A DNA stretch of 6,723 nt from Paludibacteraceae bacterium (GTDB lineage Bacteria > Bacteroidota > Bacteroidia > Bacteroidales > Paludibacteraceae). The stretch lies in the NCBI GenBank assembly GCA_947445425.1, contig CANFFA010000132.1, forward strand, positions 1 to 6,723, in the 5' to 3' direction. The position numbers and the translations under genes were made by a program. This document shows, piece after piece, positions 1 through 6,526 of the stretch (position 1 is its first letter; each line of letters opens with the position of its first letter). The notes beneath the pieces were generated by a model. That model saw only the letters and a program-made list of their open reading frames with translations. It had not been told where the DNA came from and did no database searches.

Positions 1-315
1 CATACGAATAGCGGTTAACATTCTAGATTTAACCCCAGTAGCCTGTAAAGCAGAATTCAATGCAAGTCCATTGATAACGGTTGCTAGCATTCCCATCTGG
101 TCTCCTTGTACGCGATCGAATCCTTTAGAAGCACCGCTGAGTCCACGGAAGATATTACCACCACCAATTACGATCGCCACTTGCACGCCCATGGCTGCAA
201 TTTCCGTAATTTGACTTGCATATTCACCTAGGCGTTTTTCATCAATGCCGTACTGCTTTTCGCCCATGAGCGATTCACCACTTAATTTCAATAAAATACG
301 TTTAAATGCTGCCAT
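1..315 (-). CDS. pyrH: UMP kinase (uridylate kinase) PyrH, N-terminal 105 residues
   Basis: Reading leftward from ATG at 315-313 gives 105 uninterrupted codons that run off the left edge, so the C-terminal half is missing. The protein would phosphorylate UMP to UDP with ATP in the cytoplasm, as a hexamer of the amino-acid-kinase fold, in pyrimidine nucleotide synthesis. Visible family marks are the N-terminal phosphate-binding KLSGE (residues 10-14), the glycine-rich GGGNIFRG loop (51-58) and the GDQMGMLATVINGLAL segment (71-86), which resembles the UMP-binding ADHMGMLATVMNGLAM of the E. coli enzyme as I recall it. No other start is credible because KRILLKLSGE begins at residue 5, as in the family. 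The gene is divergent from tig and has its own promoter 15 bases upstream. Family assignment is very secure; the truncation is only the window edge. Confidence 0.96.
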   Translation of the reverse strand, partial: MAAFKRILLKLSGESLMGEKQYGIDEKRLGEYASQITEIAAMGVQVAIVIGGGNIFRGLSGASKGFDRVQGDQMGMLATVINGLALNSALQATGVKSRMLTAIRM

Positions 316-330
316 AAATTAAATTTTTAG

Positions 331-362
331 CAAAAGTAAATAAATTGAATCGGATATGCAAA
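331..362 (-). promoter_or_regulatory. pyrH promoter, Bacteroidota type
   Basis: On the minus strand TTTG (362-359) is followed after exactly 20 bases by TACTTTTG (338-331). This fits the Bacteroidota primary sigma factor consensus TTTG-N~20-TAnnTTTG. The -7 box ends only 15 bases before the pyrH ATG, so the leader would be about 10-15 bases with no room for a Shine-Dalgarno site. It is the best promoter match in the window. The start of transcription itself is inferred. Confidence 0.78.
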
Positions 363-498
363 TTCTGTTCAATGTCGACTCAATCAATCAAAAAAAGCTT
401 ACACTTTTGTACATATCGAGCTTATCTATCTTTCACGGACTTTGAACTTGAAATAAATGTTTGCTATTATTAGATGTCTTTGTGTGATTCCTGATGAA

Positions 499-520
499 AC
501 ATTTAATATACATTAAATGT
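499..520. repeat. Perfect 9-bp inverted repeat upstream of the tig promoter
   Basis: ACATTTAAT (499-507) and ATTAAATGT (512-520) are perfect reverse complements separated by ATAC. The 22-base palindrome ends 20 bases before the tig -7 box, so it lies at about -30 to -55 relative to the likely start of transcription. That is a usual place for an operator or activator site of a dimeric regulator. No regulator is identified, and AT-rich DNA produces such repeats by chance more often than balanced DNA. Confidence 0.4.
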
Positions 521-540
521 AAATTGTATATCTTTTTTAG

Positions 541-548
541 TACCTTTG
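541..548 (+). promoter_or_regulatory. tig promoter -7 box
   Basis: TACCTTTG matches TAnnTTTG exactly and is followed by CA, a very common Bacteroidota arrangement. The -33 element is poor: the nearest TTG is at 524-526, only 14 bases upstream rather than about 20. The promoter may therefore be weak or need an activator, perhaps at the 499-520 palindrome. The expected start near 552-555 leaves a leader of about 45-50 bases, very A/T-rich and without a Shine-Dalgarno sequence. Confidence 0.6.
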
Positions 549-600
549 CACCCCGTTAGAAAAACGATAAATATCAGCAAATTACTATATTATTATATTT

Positions 601-1956
601 ATGAATATCGTCAGAAAAGACCTCGATCAAAACAATGCTGTTGTAACATTACGCATTGAGAAAGCGGATTACTCCGAAAAAGTGAATAAATCCTTAAGCG
701 CTTACCGCAAAAAAGCAACTATTCCAGGATTTCGTCCAGGGATGGTGCCTGCCAGTTTGGTGAAAAAAATGTACGGTAAGGCTGTTATGGCAGAAGAGAT
801 TAATAAATTAGTTTCTGAAAACCTATACCAATATATTCGCGAGAATAAAATCAATGTTTTGGGAGAACCTCTTCCAAATGCTGAGCAAACTTCAACCATA
901 GATTTCGATACACAAGAGGAATTTGAATTTATCTTTGATTTGGGTATTGCACCTGAATTTGAAGTTGAATTGACCGCAAATGACAAAGTAAATTTGTATA
1001 AAATTGCAGTTAGTCAAGAAATGGTTGACAATCAAGTTACTGCGCATGCTGGCCGTTATGGTATGCATGTTCAAGAAGAGATTGTTGAAGAAAAAGATAT
1101 GGTGAAGGGTGAGCTAGTTGAGTTAGAGAATGGTAGTGTAAAGGAAGGTGGTATTGCTGTACAAGATGCAACCTTAACACCAGCTTACATGAAAGATGAT
1201 GCTCAAAAAGCCCTTTTTGTAGGTGCTAAGAAAGGTGAAGTGCTTACTTTTAATCCTCAATTGGCTTTTGCTAATGAAGTTGAAATTAGCTCTTTGTTAA
1301 GCATTACAAAAGATGAGGCGAAGGAGATTAATGCTGATTTCCAAATTACAATTGGCAGTATAACTCGTTACAAAGCATCTGAAGTTGATCAAGAGTTATT
1401 TGATAAAGTGTATGGCGAAGGTACTGTGGCTGGACTTGAAGCTTTTCAAGCAAAAATAAAAGAAGATTTGCAAGAAAACTTAATGGCAGATAGTGACTAT
1501 AAATTTGGACTTGATGCTCAAGAGATGTTGGTAGCTAAATATAATGCGATCAGTTTCCCTGAAGACTTTCTTAAGCGTTGGGTGTTGACTTCAAATAAAA
1601 ACACAACAGCAGAAGCATTGGAAGTAGAGTTTCCAAAAATGATTGCGGATCTTAAATGGCATTTGATAAAAGATAAATTGGTAAGAACCAATAATATCAA
1701 TGTTGAGAAAGATGATGTTGAGGGATTTGCTAAAAAAATGGCTAAAGCTCAATTTGCTCAATATGGTATGATTGGAATGGGTGATGATATGATTACCAAC
1801 TACGCCAAAGACATGTTGAAAAAAGAAGAGACGGTTAGAAATTTTGCTGATAAAGTAGCAGAAGAAAAAGTTTTTTCTTTGATCAAAAGTGCTGTTAAAT
1901 TAGAAGAAAAAGAAGTTTCAATTGAAGATTTCAATAAATTGTTTGAAACAAAATAA
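601..1956 (+). CDS. tig: Trigger factor (ribosome-associated chaperone), Bacteroidota type
   Basis: This 451-residue cytoplasmic protein should bind ribosomal protein uL23 (L23) at the polypeptide exit tunnel and shield nascent chains. The N-terminal ribosome-binding domain (about 1-115) carries the signature GFRPGMVP at 43-50, equivalent to the GFRxGxxP loop of E. coli. The middle region (about 130-255) sits where the FKBP-type prolyl isomerase domain belongs. I cannot find the usual FKBP signature there (D-G-x-x-F, then the G-S-G-x-[FL]-I-P-G-x-E stretch), so isomerase activity is doubtful. Residues about 260-451 are charged, helix-rich and fit the C-terminal chaperone arms. Length is slightly above the roughly 430 of E. 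coli. The ATG at 601 starts directly in the conserved N-terminal sequence, and no Shine-Dalgarno is visible. It stands alone between its own promoter and a terminator at 1963, upstream of clpP as in many bacteria. Confidence 0.94.
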   Translation: MNIVRKDLDQNNAVVTLRIEKADYSEKVNKSLSAYRKKATIPGFRPGMVPASLVKKMYGKAVMAEEINKLVSENLYQYIRENKINVLGEPLPNAEQTSTIDFDTQEEFEFIFDLGIAPEFEVELTANDKVNLYKIAVSQEMVDNQVTAHAGRYGMHVQEEIVEEKDMVKGELVELENGSVKEGGIAVQDATLTPAYMKDDAQKALFVGAKKGEVLTFNPQLAFANEVEISSLLSITKDEAKEINADFQITIGSITRYKASEVDQELFDKVYGEGTVAGLEAFQAKIKEDLQENLMADSDYKFGLDAQEMLVAKYNAISFPEDFLKRWVLTSNKNTTAEALEVEFPKMIADLKWHLIKDKLVRTNNINVEKDDVEGFAKKMAKAQFAQYGMIGMGDDMITNYAKDMLKKEETVRNFADKVAEEKVFSLIKSAVKLEEKEVSIEDFNKLFETK

Positions 1957-1962
1957 TTGTTG

Positions 1963-1987
1963 CCTAGAATAATTATTCTAGGTTTTT
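1963..1987 (+). terminator. Intrinsic terminator after tig
   Basis: Six bases after the tig stop codon, 1963-1982 is a perfect 20-base palindrome (CCTAGAATAA plus its complement), giving at least an 8-bp stem with an AATT loop, followed by five T (1983-1987). The stem is AT-rich and the T tract short, so termination may be partial. The larger inverted repeat starting at 1989 would be transcribed by read-through. Confidence 0.7.
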
Positions 1988-1988
1988 C

Positions 1989-2072
1989 CAAAAAGGCTTT
2001 TAATCGTTCAGAAATTAAACAAAATATCCTTATCTTTGTTTCTTTTCTTGAAGTAGATTAAAAGCCTTTTTG
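1989..2072. repeat. 84-base nested inverted repeat between tig and clpP
   Basis: The outer arms, 1989-2005 and 2056-2072, are perfect 17-base reverse complements (CAAAAAGGCTTTTAATC and its complement). Inside them, 2010-2014 pairs with 2044-2048 (AGAAA/TTTCT), and 2017-2023 pairs with 2035-2041 (AAACAAA/TTTGTTT), leaving an 11-base apical loop. Read-through RNA could thus form one long hairpin with 29 base pairs. The outer arms end in AAAAAGGC and GCCTTTTT, typical of a bidirectional terminator. A stem spread over 84 bases is unusual for one, so a regulatory hairpin or a small palindromic mobile unit are alternatives. I see no clear flanking target duplication. Confidence 0.75.
2031..2038 (+). 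promoter_or_regulatory. Candidate clpP promoter -7 box
   Basis: TATCTTTG is an exact TAnnTTTG match, 62 bases before the clpP start. No TTTG or TTG stands about 20 bases upstream (that stretch reads GTTCAGAAA), so the -33 element is missing or degenerate. If used, transcription would start near 2042 and the mRNA would carry only the right arm of the surrounding inverted repeat, so the hairpin would form only in read-through RNA from tig. The box could also be chance in this AT-rich region. Confidence 0.45.
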
Positions 2073-2100
2073 AATTTTAAAAGCACTAAAAATAAACGAT

Positions 2101-2778
2101 ATGAACAAGAACGATTTTCACGACTACGCTACGAAACACCTTCGAATGAATGGTTTGGCATTGGATAAATATGTAGATATTACCAGCAGTTATATTTCGC
2201 CTTCCATTCTTGAGGAACGTCAACTCAATGTAACGCAAATGGATGTGTTTTCTAGACTGATGATGGATAGAATCATTTTTTTGGGTACACAGGTCGACGA
2301 ATATACTGCCAATGTCATTCAGGCACAGTTGCTTTACTTGGATTCTTCTGATCCAGGCAAGGATATCTCTATCTATTTGAATACACCAGGTGGTTCAGTT
2401 TATGCCGGTCTTGGAATCTATGATACCATGCAATTTATCAGTTCTGATGTGGCAACTATTTGCACAGGAATGGCTGCCTCTATGGGCGCAGTATTATTGG
2501 TTGCAGGTGCCAAAGGTAAACGCTCGGCGCTGAAACACTCTCGCGTAATGATACATCAACCAATGGGTGGAGCGCAAGGTCAAGCGTCTGATATTGAGAT
2601 TACTGCTCGTGAAATACAAAAATTAAAGAAAGAACTTTATACCATCATTGCCGATCATTCTGGTAACGAATTTGATCGTATTGAAAAAGATTCAGATCGT
2701 GATTACTGGATGACTTCTCAAGAAGCTTTAGATTATGGTATGATAGACAAGGTTTTGTTTAACGAAAAGAAAAAATAA
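2101..2778 (+). CDS. clpP: ATP-dependent Clp protease proteolytic subunit ClpP
   Basis: This 225-residue serine peptidase of family S14 would form the double-heptamer chamber that degrades proteins fed in by ClpX. The catalytic triad is complete: Ser127 in GMAASMGA, His152 in MIHQP and Asp201 in DSDRDYWM. The spacings (25 and 49 residues) equal those of E. coli ClpP. The glycine-rich NTPGGSV (94-100) supports substrate-strand binding near the active site. The length exceeds E. coli's 207 because of a longer N-terminus, which may include a short propeptide. ATG at 2101 is preferred over Met16 because the preceding residues (FHDYATKH) resemble the N-termini of Bacteroidota homologues as I remember them. 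clpX begins 48 bases after the stop, so the two are probably co-transcribed as the ClpXP protease. Upstream lie the nested inverted repeat and a possible promoter box. Confidence 0.97.
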   Translation: MNKNDFHDYATKHLRMNGLALDKYVDITSSYISPSILEERQLNVTQMDVFSRLMMDRIIFLGTQVDEYTANVIQAQLLYLDSSDPGKDISIYLNTPGGSVYAGLGIYDTMQFISSDVATICTGMAASMGAVLLVAGAKGKRSALKHSRVMIHQPMGGAQGQASDIEITAREIQKLKKELYTIIADHSGNEFDRIEKDSDRDYWMTSQEALDYGMIDKVLFNEKKK

Positions 2779-2785
2779 TTTGAAT

Positions 2786-2809
2786 GTAGAGACGGGGCAT
2801 GCCCTGTCT
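2786..2809. repeat. REP-like GC-rich palindrome between clpP and clpX
   Basis: AGACGGGG (2790-2797) pairs with CCCTGTCT (2802-2809) around a CATG tetraloop, with a single G-U pair. The preceding GTAG makes a GTAGAGAC left end. It is a GC-rich island in AT-rich DNA. GTAGAGAC-N-GTCTCTAC palindromes are, to my memory, dispersed intergenic repeats in Bacteroidota and cyanobacteria. This copy lacks the terminal CTCTAC on the right. No T tract follows, so it is not a standard terminator. It may slow RNA decay or modulate clpX expression relative to clpP; that is inference. Confidence 0.6.
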
Positions 2810-2826
2810 AAATATAAAAAAAAATA

Positions 2827-4059
2827 ATGGCAAAAATCAATAAAAACTGTAGCTTTTGCGGCCGTCCTGAGTCAAAAGTAGGATTTTTCATCGTGGGTAT
2901 GGAAAATGCTAATATTTGTAATGAATGTGCTGTTCAAGCTTCAGAAATAGTAAAAGAGAATTCTGCAAGTAAGACTAGTAAACTAGGCTTAGAGAAAGAT
3001 CAATTACCAAAACCAGTAGAGATTAAAACGTATCTTGATGAGTATGTAATCGGTCAGGACGAAGCAAAAAGATATCTTTCTGTTGCGGTTTATAATCACT
3101 ATAAACGTTTAATGCAAGAGAAATCGAGTGATGATGTTGAAATCGAGAAGTCAAACATTATCATGGTCGGATACACCGGCACTGGGAAAACTTTGTTAGC
3201 AAAAACAATTGCTAAGAAACTGCAAGTTCCCTTTGCAATTGTTGACGCCACAGTACTTACAGAGGCAGGTTATGTGGGTGAAGATATTGAAAGTATTCTG
3301 ACTCGACTACTACAAGTGGCTGATTATGATGTGCAAGCAGCAGAGCGAGGGATCGTCTTTATTGATGAAATTGATAAAATTGCTCGTAAAGGTGATAACC
3401 CAAGTATTACCAGAGATGTAAGTGGTGAAGGAGTACAGCAAGGTTTGTTGAAATTATTGGAAGGTGCTATCGTTAATGTTCCACCTCAGGGAGGTCGTAA
3501 ACATCCAGATCAAAAAATGATTGCCGTTAATACTCAAAACATCCTTTTTGTTTGTGGTGGTGCTTTTGATGGTATTGAGAAGAAAATTGCCTCACGTCTA
3601 AATACTAGAACGGTGGGGTATACTGCTGGAAAAGCACATGAACAAGTAGATAAACAAAATTTACTTCAATACATTGCTCCGCAAGATTTAAAATCTTTTG
3701 GATTGATACCAGAAATTATTGGACGTTTGCCTATTCTAACTTATCTAGAACCTTTAGATCGTGTAGCCTTGCGTAAAATTTTGACAGAGCCTAAAAACTC
3801 CATCATCAAGCAGTACACCAAGTTATTCAAAATGGATGCCATTGATTTAACTTTTGACGATGCGGTGTTGGATTATATTGTTGACAAAGCAATTGAATTT
3901 AAATTAGGAGCGAGAGGTTTGCGTTCAATCACCGAAACCATTATGATGGATGAGATGTTTGAAATGCCATCCAAAAATATCAAGAAACTTAGCATTTTAC
4001 TTCCATATGCGCAAAGTAAGATTGAAAAAGCAAATATACATCGATTAAAAACGGCATAA
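2827..4059 (+). CDS. clpX: ATP-dependent Clp protease ATP-binding subunit ClpX
   Basis: This 410-residue AAA+ unfoldase would recognise, unfold and translocate substrates into ClpP as a cytoplasmic hexamer. The N-terminal zinc-binding domain has Cys8, Cys11, Cys31 and Cys34 (C-x2-C-x19-C-x2-C). The AAA+ module shows Walker A GYTGTGKT (115-122, Lys121), pore loop GYVG (148-151), Walker B VFIDEID (177-183, Asp180 and Glu181), the RKH loop (224-226), the arginine-finger segment EIIGRLP (Arg300) and sensor II GARGLRS (361-367, Arg363). The ClpP-docking loop reads VGY (263-265) where E. coli has IGF. Length is close to the 424 of E. coli. The ATG at 2827 follows an A-rich leader and leads directly into the zinc finger, so the start is firm. 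It is very likely co-transcribed with clpP, and a long-stem terminator begins 41 bases after the stop. Confidence 0.97.
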   Translation: MAKINKNCSFCGRPESKVGFFIVGMENANICNECAVQASEIVKENSASKTSKLGLEKDQLPKPVEIKTYLDEYVIGQDEAKRYLSVAVYNHYKRLMQEKSSDDVEIEKSNIIMVGYTGTGKTLLAKTIAKKLQVPFAIVDATVLTEAGYVGEDIESILTRLLQVADYDVQAAERGIVFIDEIDKIARKGDNPSITRDVSGEGVQQGLLKLLEGAIVNVPPQGGRKHPDQKMIAVNTQNILFVCGGAFDGIEKKIASRLNTRTVGYTAGKAHEQVDKQNLLQYIAPQDLKSFGLIPEIIGRLPILTYLEPLDRVALRKILTEPKNSIIKQYTKLFKMDAIDLTFDDAVLDYIVDKAIEFKLGARGLRSITETIMMDEMFEMPSKNIKKLSILLPYAQSKIEKANIHRLKTA

Positions 4060-4099
4060 TGCATTAATGCAAAAAGCTGTATTACAGGTGTAAAAAGAC

Positions 4100-4148
4100 A
4101 AAAGCAGTTTGTTTGCTATTTTAATGAGCAAATAAATTGCTTTTTTTT
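4100..4148 (+). terminator. Strong intrinsic terminator after clpX
   Basis: Bases 4100-4117 pair continuously with 4127-4144: an 18-bp stem with two G-U pairs (4107:4137 and 4111:4133) and a 9-base loop. The 3' arm runs into eight T (4141-4148). It should end the clpP-clpX transcript and isolate recQ. The stem is AT-rich but long. Confidence 0.82.
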
Positions 4149-4290
4149 GTAAAACATAGTGTAAATATGAAATCTGTTTATATTTTTGTCTACACAAAAA
4201 CGAGTGTACGCAAGGTCGGTTTTAATTTATTTTTTGCAAAATGCATTAAAAATATATTACAATAGATGCTTATTATTCGACAATAAATAC

Positions 4291-4298
4291 TACTTTCG
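4291..4298 (+). promoter_or_regulatory. Candidate recQ promoter -7 box
   Basis: TACTTTCG differs from TAnnTTTG at one position and lies 30 bases before the recQ ATG, which would give a leader of about 25 bases. No TTTG occurs about 20 bases upstream, so the match is weak. The strong terminator at 4100-4148 means recQ needs a promoter somewhere in 4149-4328, and this is the best-placed candidate. The rest of that spacer is AT-rich and shows nothing else I can support. Confidence 0.38.
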
Positions 4299-4328
4299 TG
4301 TTCAACACTTTCACAAAAGATACAAATT

Positions 4329-6512
4329 ATGGCGAAATTATCTGCATTAACAACGCAGTTGAAAAAGAACTTCGGTTTCGACAAGTTCAAAGGAAACCAA
4401 GAAGCTATTATTCAGAATGTACTGGATGGTAATGACACTTTTGTGTTAATGCCAACCGGTGGCGGGAAATCCCTTTGCTACCAACTTCCTTCCCTTGTAA
4501 TGGAAGGAACTGCCATTGTCATATCACCCTTGATTGCATTGATGAAAAATCAGGTGGATGCTATGCGTAATTTTAGTGAAGAGGATGGTATAGCTCATTT
4601 TATCAACTCTTCTTTGTCAAAACAAGCTATCGACCAAGTAAAAGTAGATATCTTATCAGGCAAAACGAAATTATTATATGTTGCACCCGAATCACTTACT
4701 AAAGAAGAGAATATTGAGTTTTTGAAACAAATCAAAATCTCCTTTTATGCTGTGGATGAAGCGCATTGTATTTCGGAATGGGGACATGATTTTCGACCAG
4801 AATATAGGCGTATTCGTCCAATTATCAATGAAATAGGTTCTGCGCCACTGATTGCATTAACCGCTACGGCTACGCCCAAAGTACAGCACGATATACAGAA
4901 AAACTTGGGCATGTTGAATGCAACGGTTTATAAATCCTCATTCAATAGAACCAATTTGTTTTACGAGGTTCGTGATAAAACGGCTGATGTTGATAAAGAT
5001 ATCATTAAATATATCCGTTCTCAAGCTGGGAAATCTGGAATTATTTACTGCTTAAGTCGTAAAAAGGTAGAAGAATTATCCGAAACACTTCAGATGAATG
5101 GTATTTCGGTTCGTCCTTATCATGCGGGCATGGACACTGCAGTTCGCAGTGATAATCAGGATAGTTTTTTGATGGAAAAAGTAGATGTAATTGTTGCTAC
5201 CATTGCTTTTGGAATGGGCATTGACAAACCAGACGTTCGCTATGTATTACATTATGATATGCCTAAAAGCTTGGAAGGTTATTACCAAGAAACTGGTAGG
5301 GGTGGCCGTGATGGGGGCGAAGGTCATTGTATTGCTTACTACGCCTACAAAGATTTAGACAAATTAAGAAAATTTCAGCAGGGCAAACCCGTTGCTGAAC
5401 AAGAGATAGGAAATCAATTATTATTGGAAACTCAGGCATATGCCGAATCTTCCGTCTGTCGTAGGAAACTTTTGCTCCATTATTTTGGCGAAGAGTATTT
5501 ACAAGACAATTGCGGATGTTGTGATAACTGTATGAAACCACGAAAATTTATAGAAGGACAAGAGCTATTGACTTTGGTATTAGAAACCATTATAGCTGTA
5601 AAAGAAAAGTTTAAAACTGAGCACATCGTTGATATCTTAAAAGGTAACGAAACTTCAGATGTTAAATCTTATCAACATGATGAATTAGAAAATTTTGCTT
5701 CTGCTTCTGATGAGAGTGAGCAATTGTTGCAAGCTGTTATAAGACAGGCTTTAATTGCCTGCTTTATCTCTAAAGATATAGAAACCTATGGTCTTTTGAG
5801 GATTACGCCTAGGGGAAAGACTTATTTGAAAGATCCTAAGTCTTTTCCAATTGTTAAGGATAGGGAAGAAGAAGAGGAAGAAGAGGTAAGTGCTAAAAGT
5901 TCTGGAGGTACAGGTGCTGCTGATGAAGTGCTATTTTCTATCGTAAAAGATTTACGGAAGAAATTATCCAAAAAATTAGAAGTTCCTCCTTTTGTGATTT
6001 TCCAAGATCCATCACTAGAAGCAATGGCTACCAGCTATCCGATTACAATGGAGGAATTGCAAAATATTCCAGGTGTGGGTGCAGGAAAGGCAAAACGATA
6101 TGGTAGTGAGTTTTTGAAGGTGATTAAAGCGCATGTTAAAGAAAATGACATCATCCGCCCTGAAGATTTACGCGTTCGTACTGTAGCCAATAAATCAAAA
6201 CTTAAAGTGTCTATCATTCAAGCCATTGATAGGAAAATTGCACTTGATGATCTTGCATTGTCAAAAGGATTGGATATTAATGAGTTGCTAGATGAGATTG
6301 AGGCGATTGTTTATTCTGGTACAAAAATAAACATTGATTATTTCTTGTCAGAAATCATGGATCCTGATCATATTGCTGATATTTTTGAATACTTCAATAC
6401 TGCTGAAACTGATAAAATAGAGGATGCACTTGAAGATTTAGGAGAAGATGATTACAATGAAACGGAAATTCGATTGGTAAGAATTAAATTCTTATCTGAA
6501 ATAGGAAATTAG
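4329..6512 (+). CDS. recQ: ATP-dependent DNA helicase RecQ, long Bacteroidota form
   Basis: This 727-residue superfamily 2 helicase would unwind DNA 3' to 5' in recombinational repair and stalled-fork processing. Motifs appear in order: motif 0 FKGNQ (20-24), Walker A MPTGGGKS (41-48), DEAH (143-146), the aromatic-rich loop CISEWGHDFRPEYR (147-160), TATA (178-181), motif IV (237-245), motif V FGMGIDKPD (294-302) and motif VI QETGRGGRDG (320-329). Zinc-binding cysteines are Cys377, Cys395, Cys398 and Cys401, with an extra Cys397. An RQC winged-helix region (about 406-505) leads to an acidic linker with seven Glu (513-519). An HRDC domain (about 530-605) follows, with IPGVGAGKAKRYG at 580-592. 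Beyond it are about 120 more residues that E. coli RecQ (about 610) lacks; residues 635-675 look like a helix-turn-helix. The ATG at 4329 fits the family start. It is separated from clpX by a terminator, so it is probably a single-gene unit. Confidence 0.96.
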   Translation: MAKLSALTTQLKKNFGFDKFKGNQEAIIQNVLDGNDTFVLMPTGGGKSLCYQLPSLVMEGTAIVISPLIALMKNQVDAMRNFSEEDGIAHFINSSLSKQAIDQVKVDILSGKTKLLYVAPESLTKEENIEFLKQIKISFYAVDEAHCISEWGHDFRPEYRRIRPIINEIGSAPLIALTATATPKVQHDIQKNLGMLNATVYKSSFNRTNLFYEVRDKTADVDKDIIKYIRSQAGKSGIIYCLSRKKVEELSETLQMNGISVRPYHAGMDTAVRSDNQDSFLMEKVDVIVATIAFGMGIDKPDVRYVLHYDMPKSLEGYYQETGRGGRDGGEGHCIAYYAYKDLDKLRKFQQGKPVAEQEIGNQLLLETQAYAESSVCRRKLLLHYFGEEYLQDNCGCCDNCMKPRKFIEGQELLTLVLETIIAVKEKFKTEHIVDILKGNETSDVKSYQHDELENFASASDESEQLLQAVIRQALIACFISKDIETYGLLRITPRGKTYLKDPKSFPIVKDREEEEEEEVSAKSSGGTGAADEVLFSIVKDLRKKLSKKLEVPPFVIFQDPSLEAMATSYPITMEELQNIPGVGAGKAKRYGSEFLKVIKAHVKENDIIRPEDLRVRTVANKSKLKVSIIQAIDRKIALDDLALSKGLDINELLDEIEAIVYSGTKINIDYFLSEIMDPDHIADIFEYFNTAETDKIEDALEDLGEDDYNETEIRLVRIKFLSEIGN

Positions 6513-6526
6513 AGATATATTAAATA

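Noticed and set aside
475..482. TGTCTTTG as an alternative tig promoter box
   Set aside because: The first two bases are TG rather than TA, the TTTG at 460-463 is only 11 bases away, and the exact box at 541-548 is better.
702..986. Minus-strand open frame of 94 codons inside tig
   Set aside because: Overlaps the conserved ribosome-binding domain of tig in antisense and has no domain or start signal of its own.
4060..4071. Palindrome TGCATTAATGCA directly after the clpX stop
   Set aside because: Short, without a T tract at suitable distance, and the far stronger terminator follows at 4100. TGCATTAA also occurs at 4242, 4343 and 4853, but the last two are simply Ala-Leu codons, so I do not treat it as a motif.
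4181..4188. TATTTTTG as a recQ promoter
   Set aside because: It fits TAnnTTTG but sits in a T-rich stretch where such matches arise by chance; no -33 element lies at suitable spacing and the leader would be about 135 bases.
4191..4208. TACAC-N8-GTGTA inverted repeat, with further GTGTA at 4088 and 4159
   Set aside because: Half-sites of five bases are too short to distinguish from chance, and spacing among copies is irregular.
4220..4251. TTTTAAT-N18-ATTAAAA in the clpX-recQ spacer
   Set aside because: Purely A/T arms with a long loop are expected by chance in this composition.
5263..5541. Minus-strand open frame of 92 codons inside recQ
   Set aside because: It lies wholly within a well-supported helicase gene on the other strand, shows no recognisable motif and has no promoter; it is a shadow frame.
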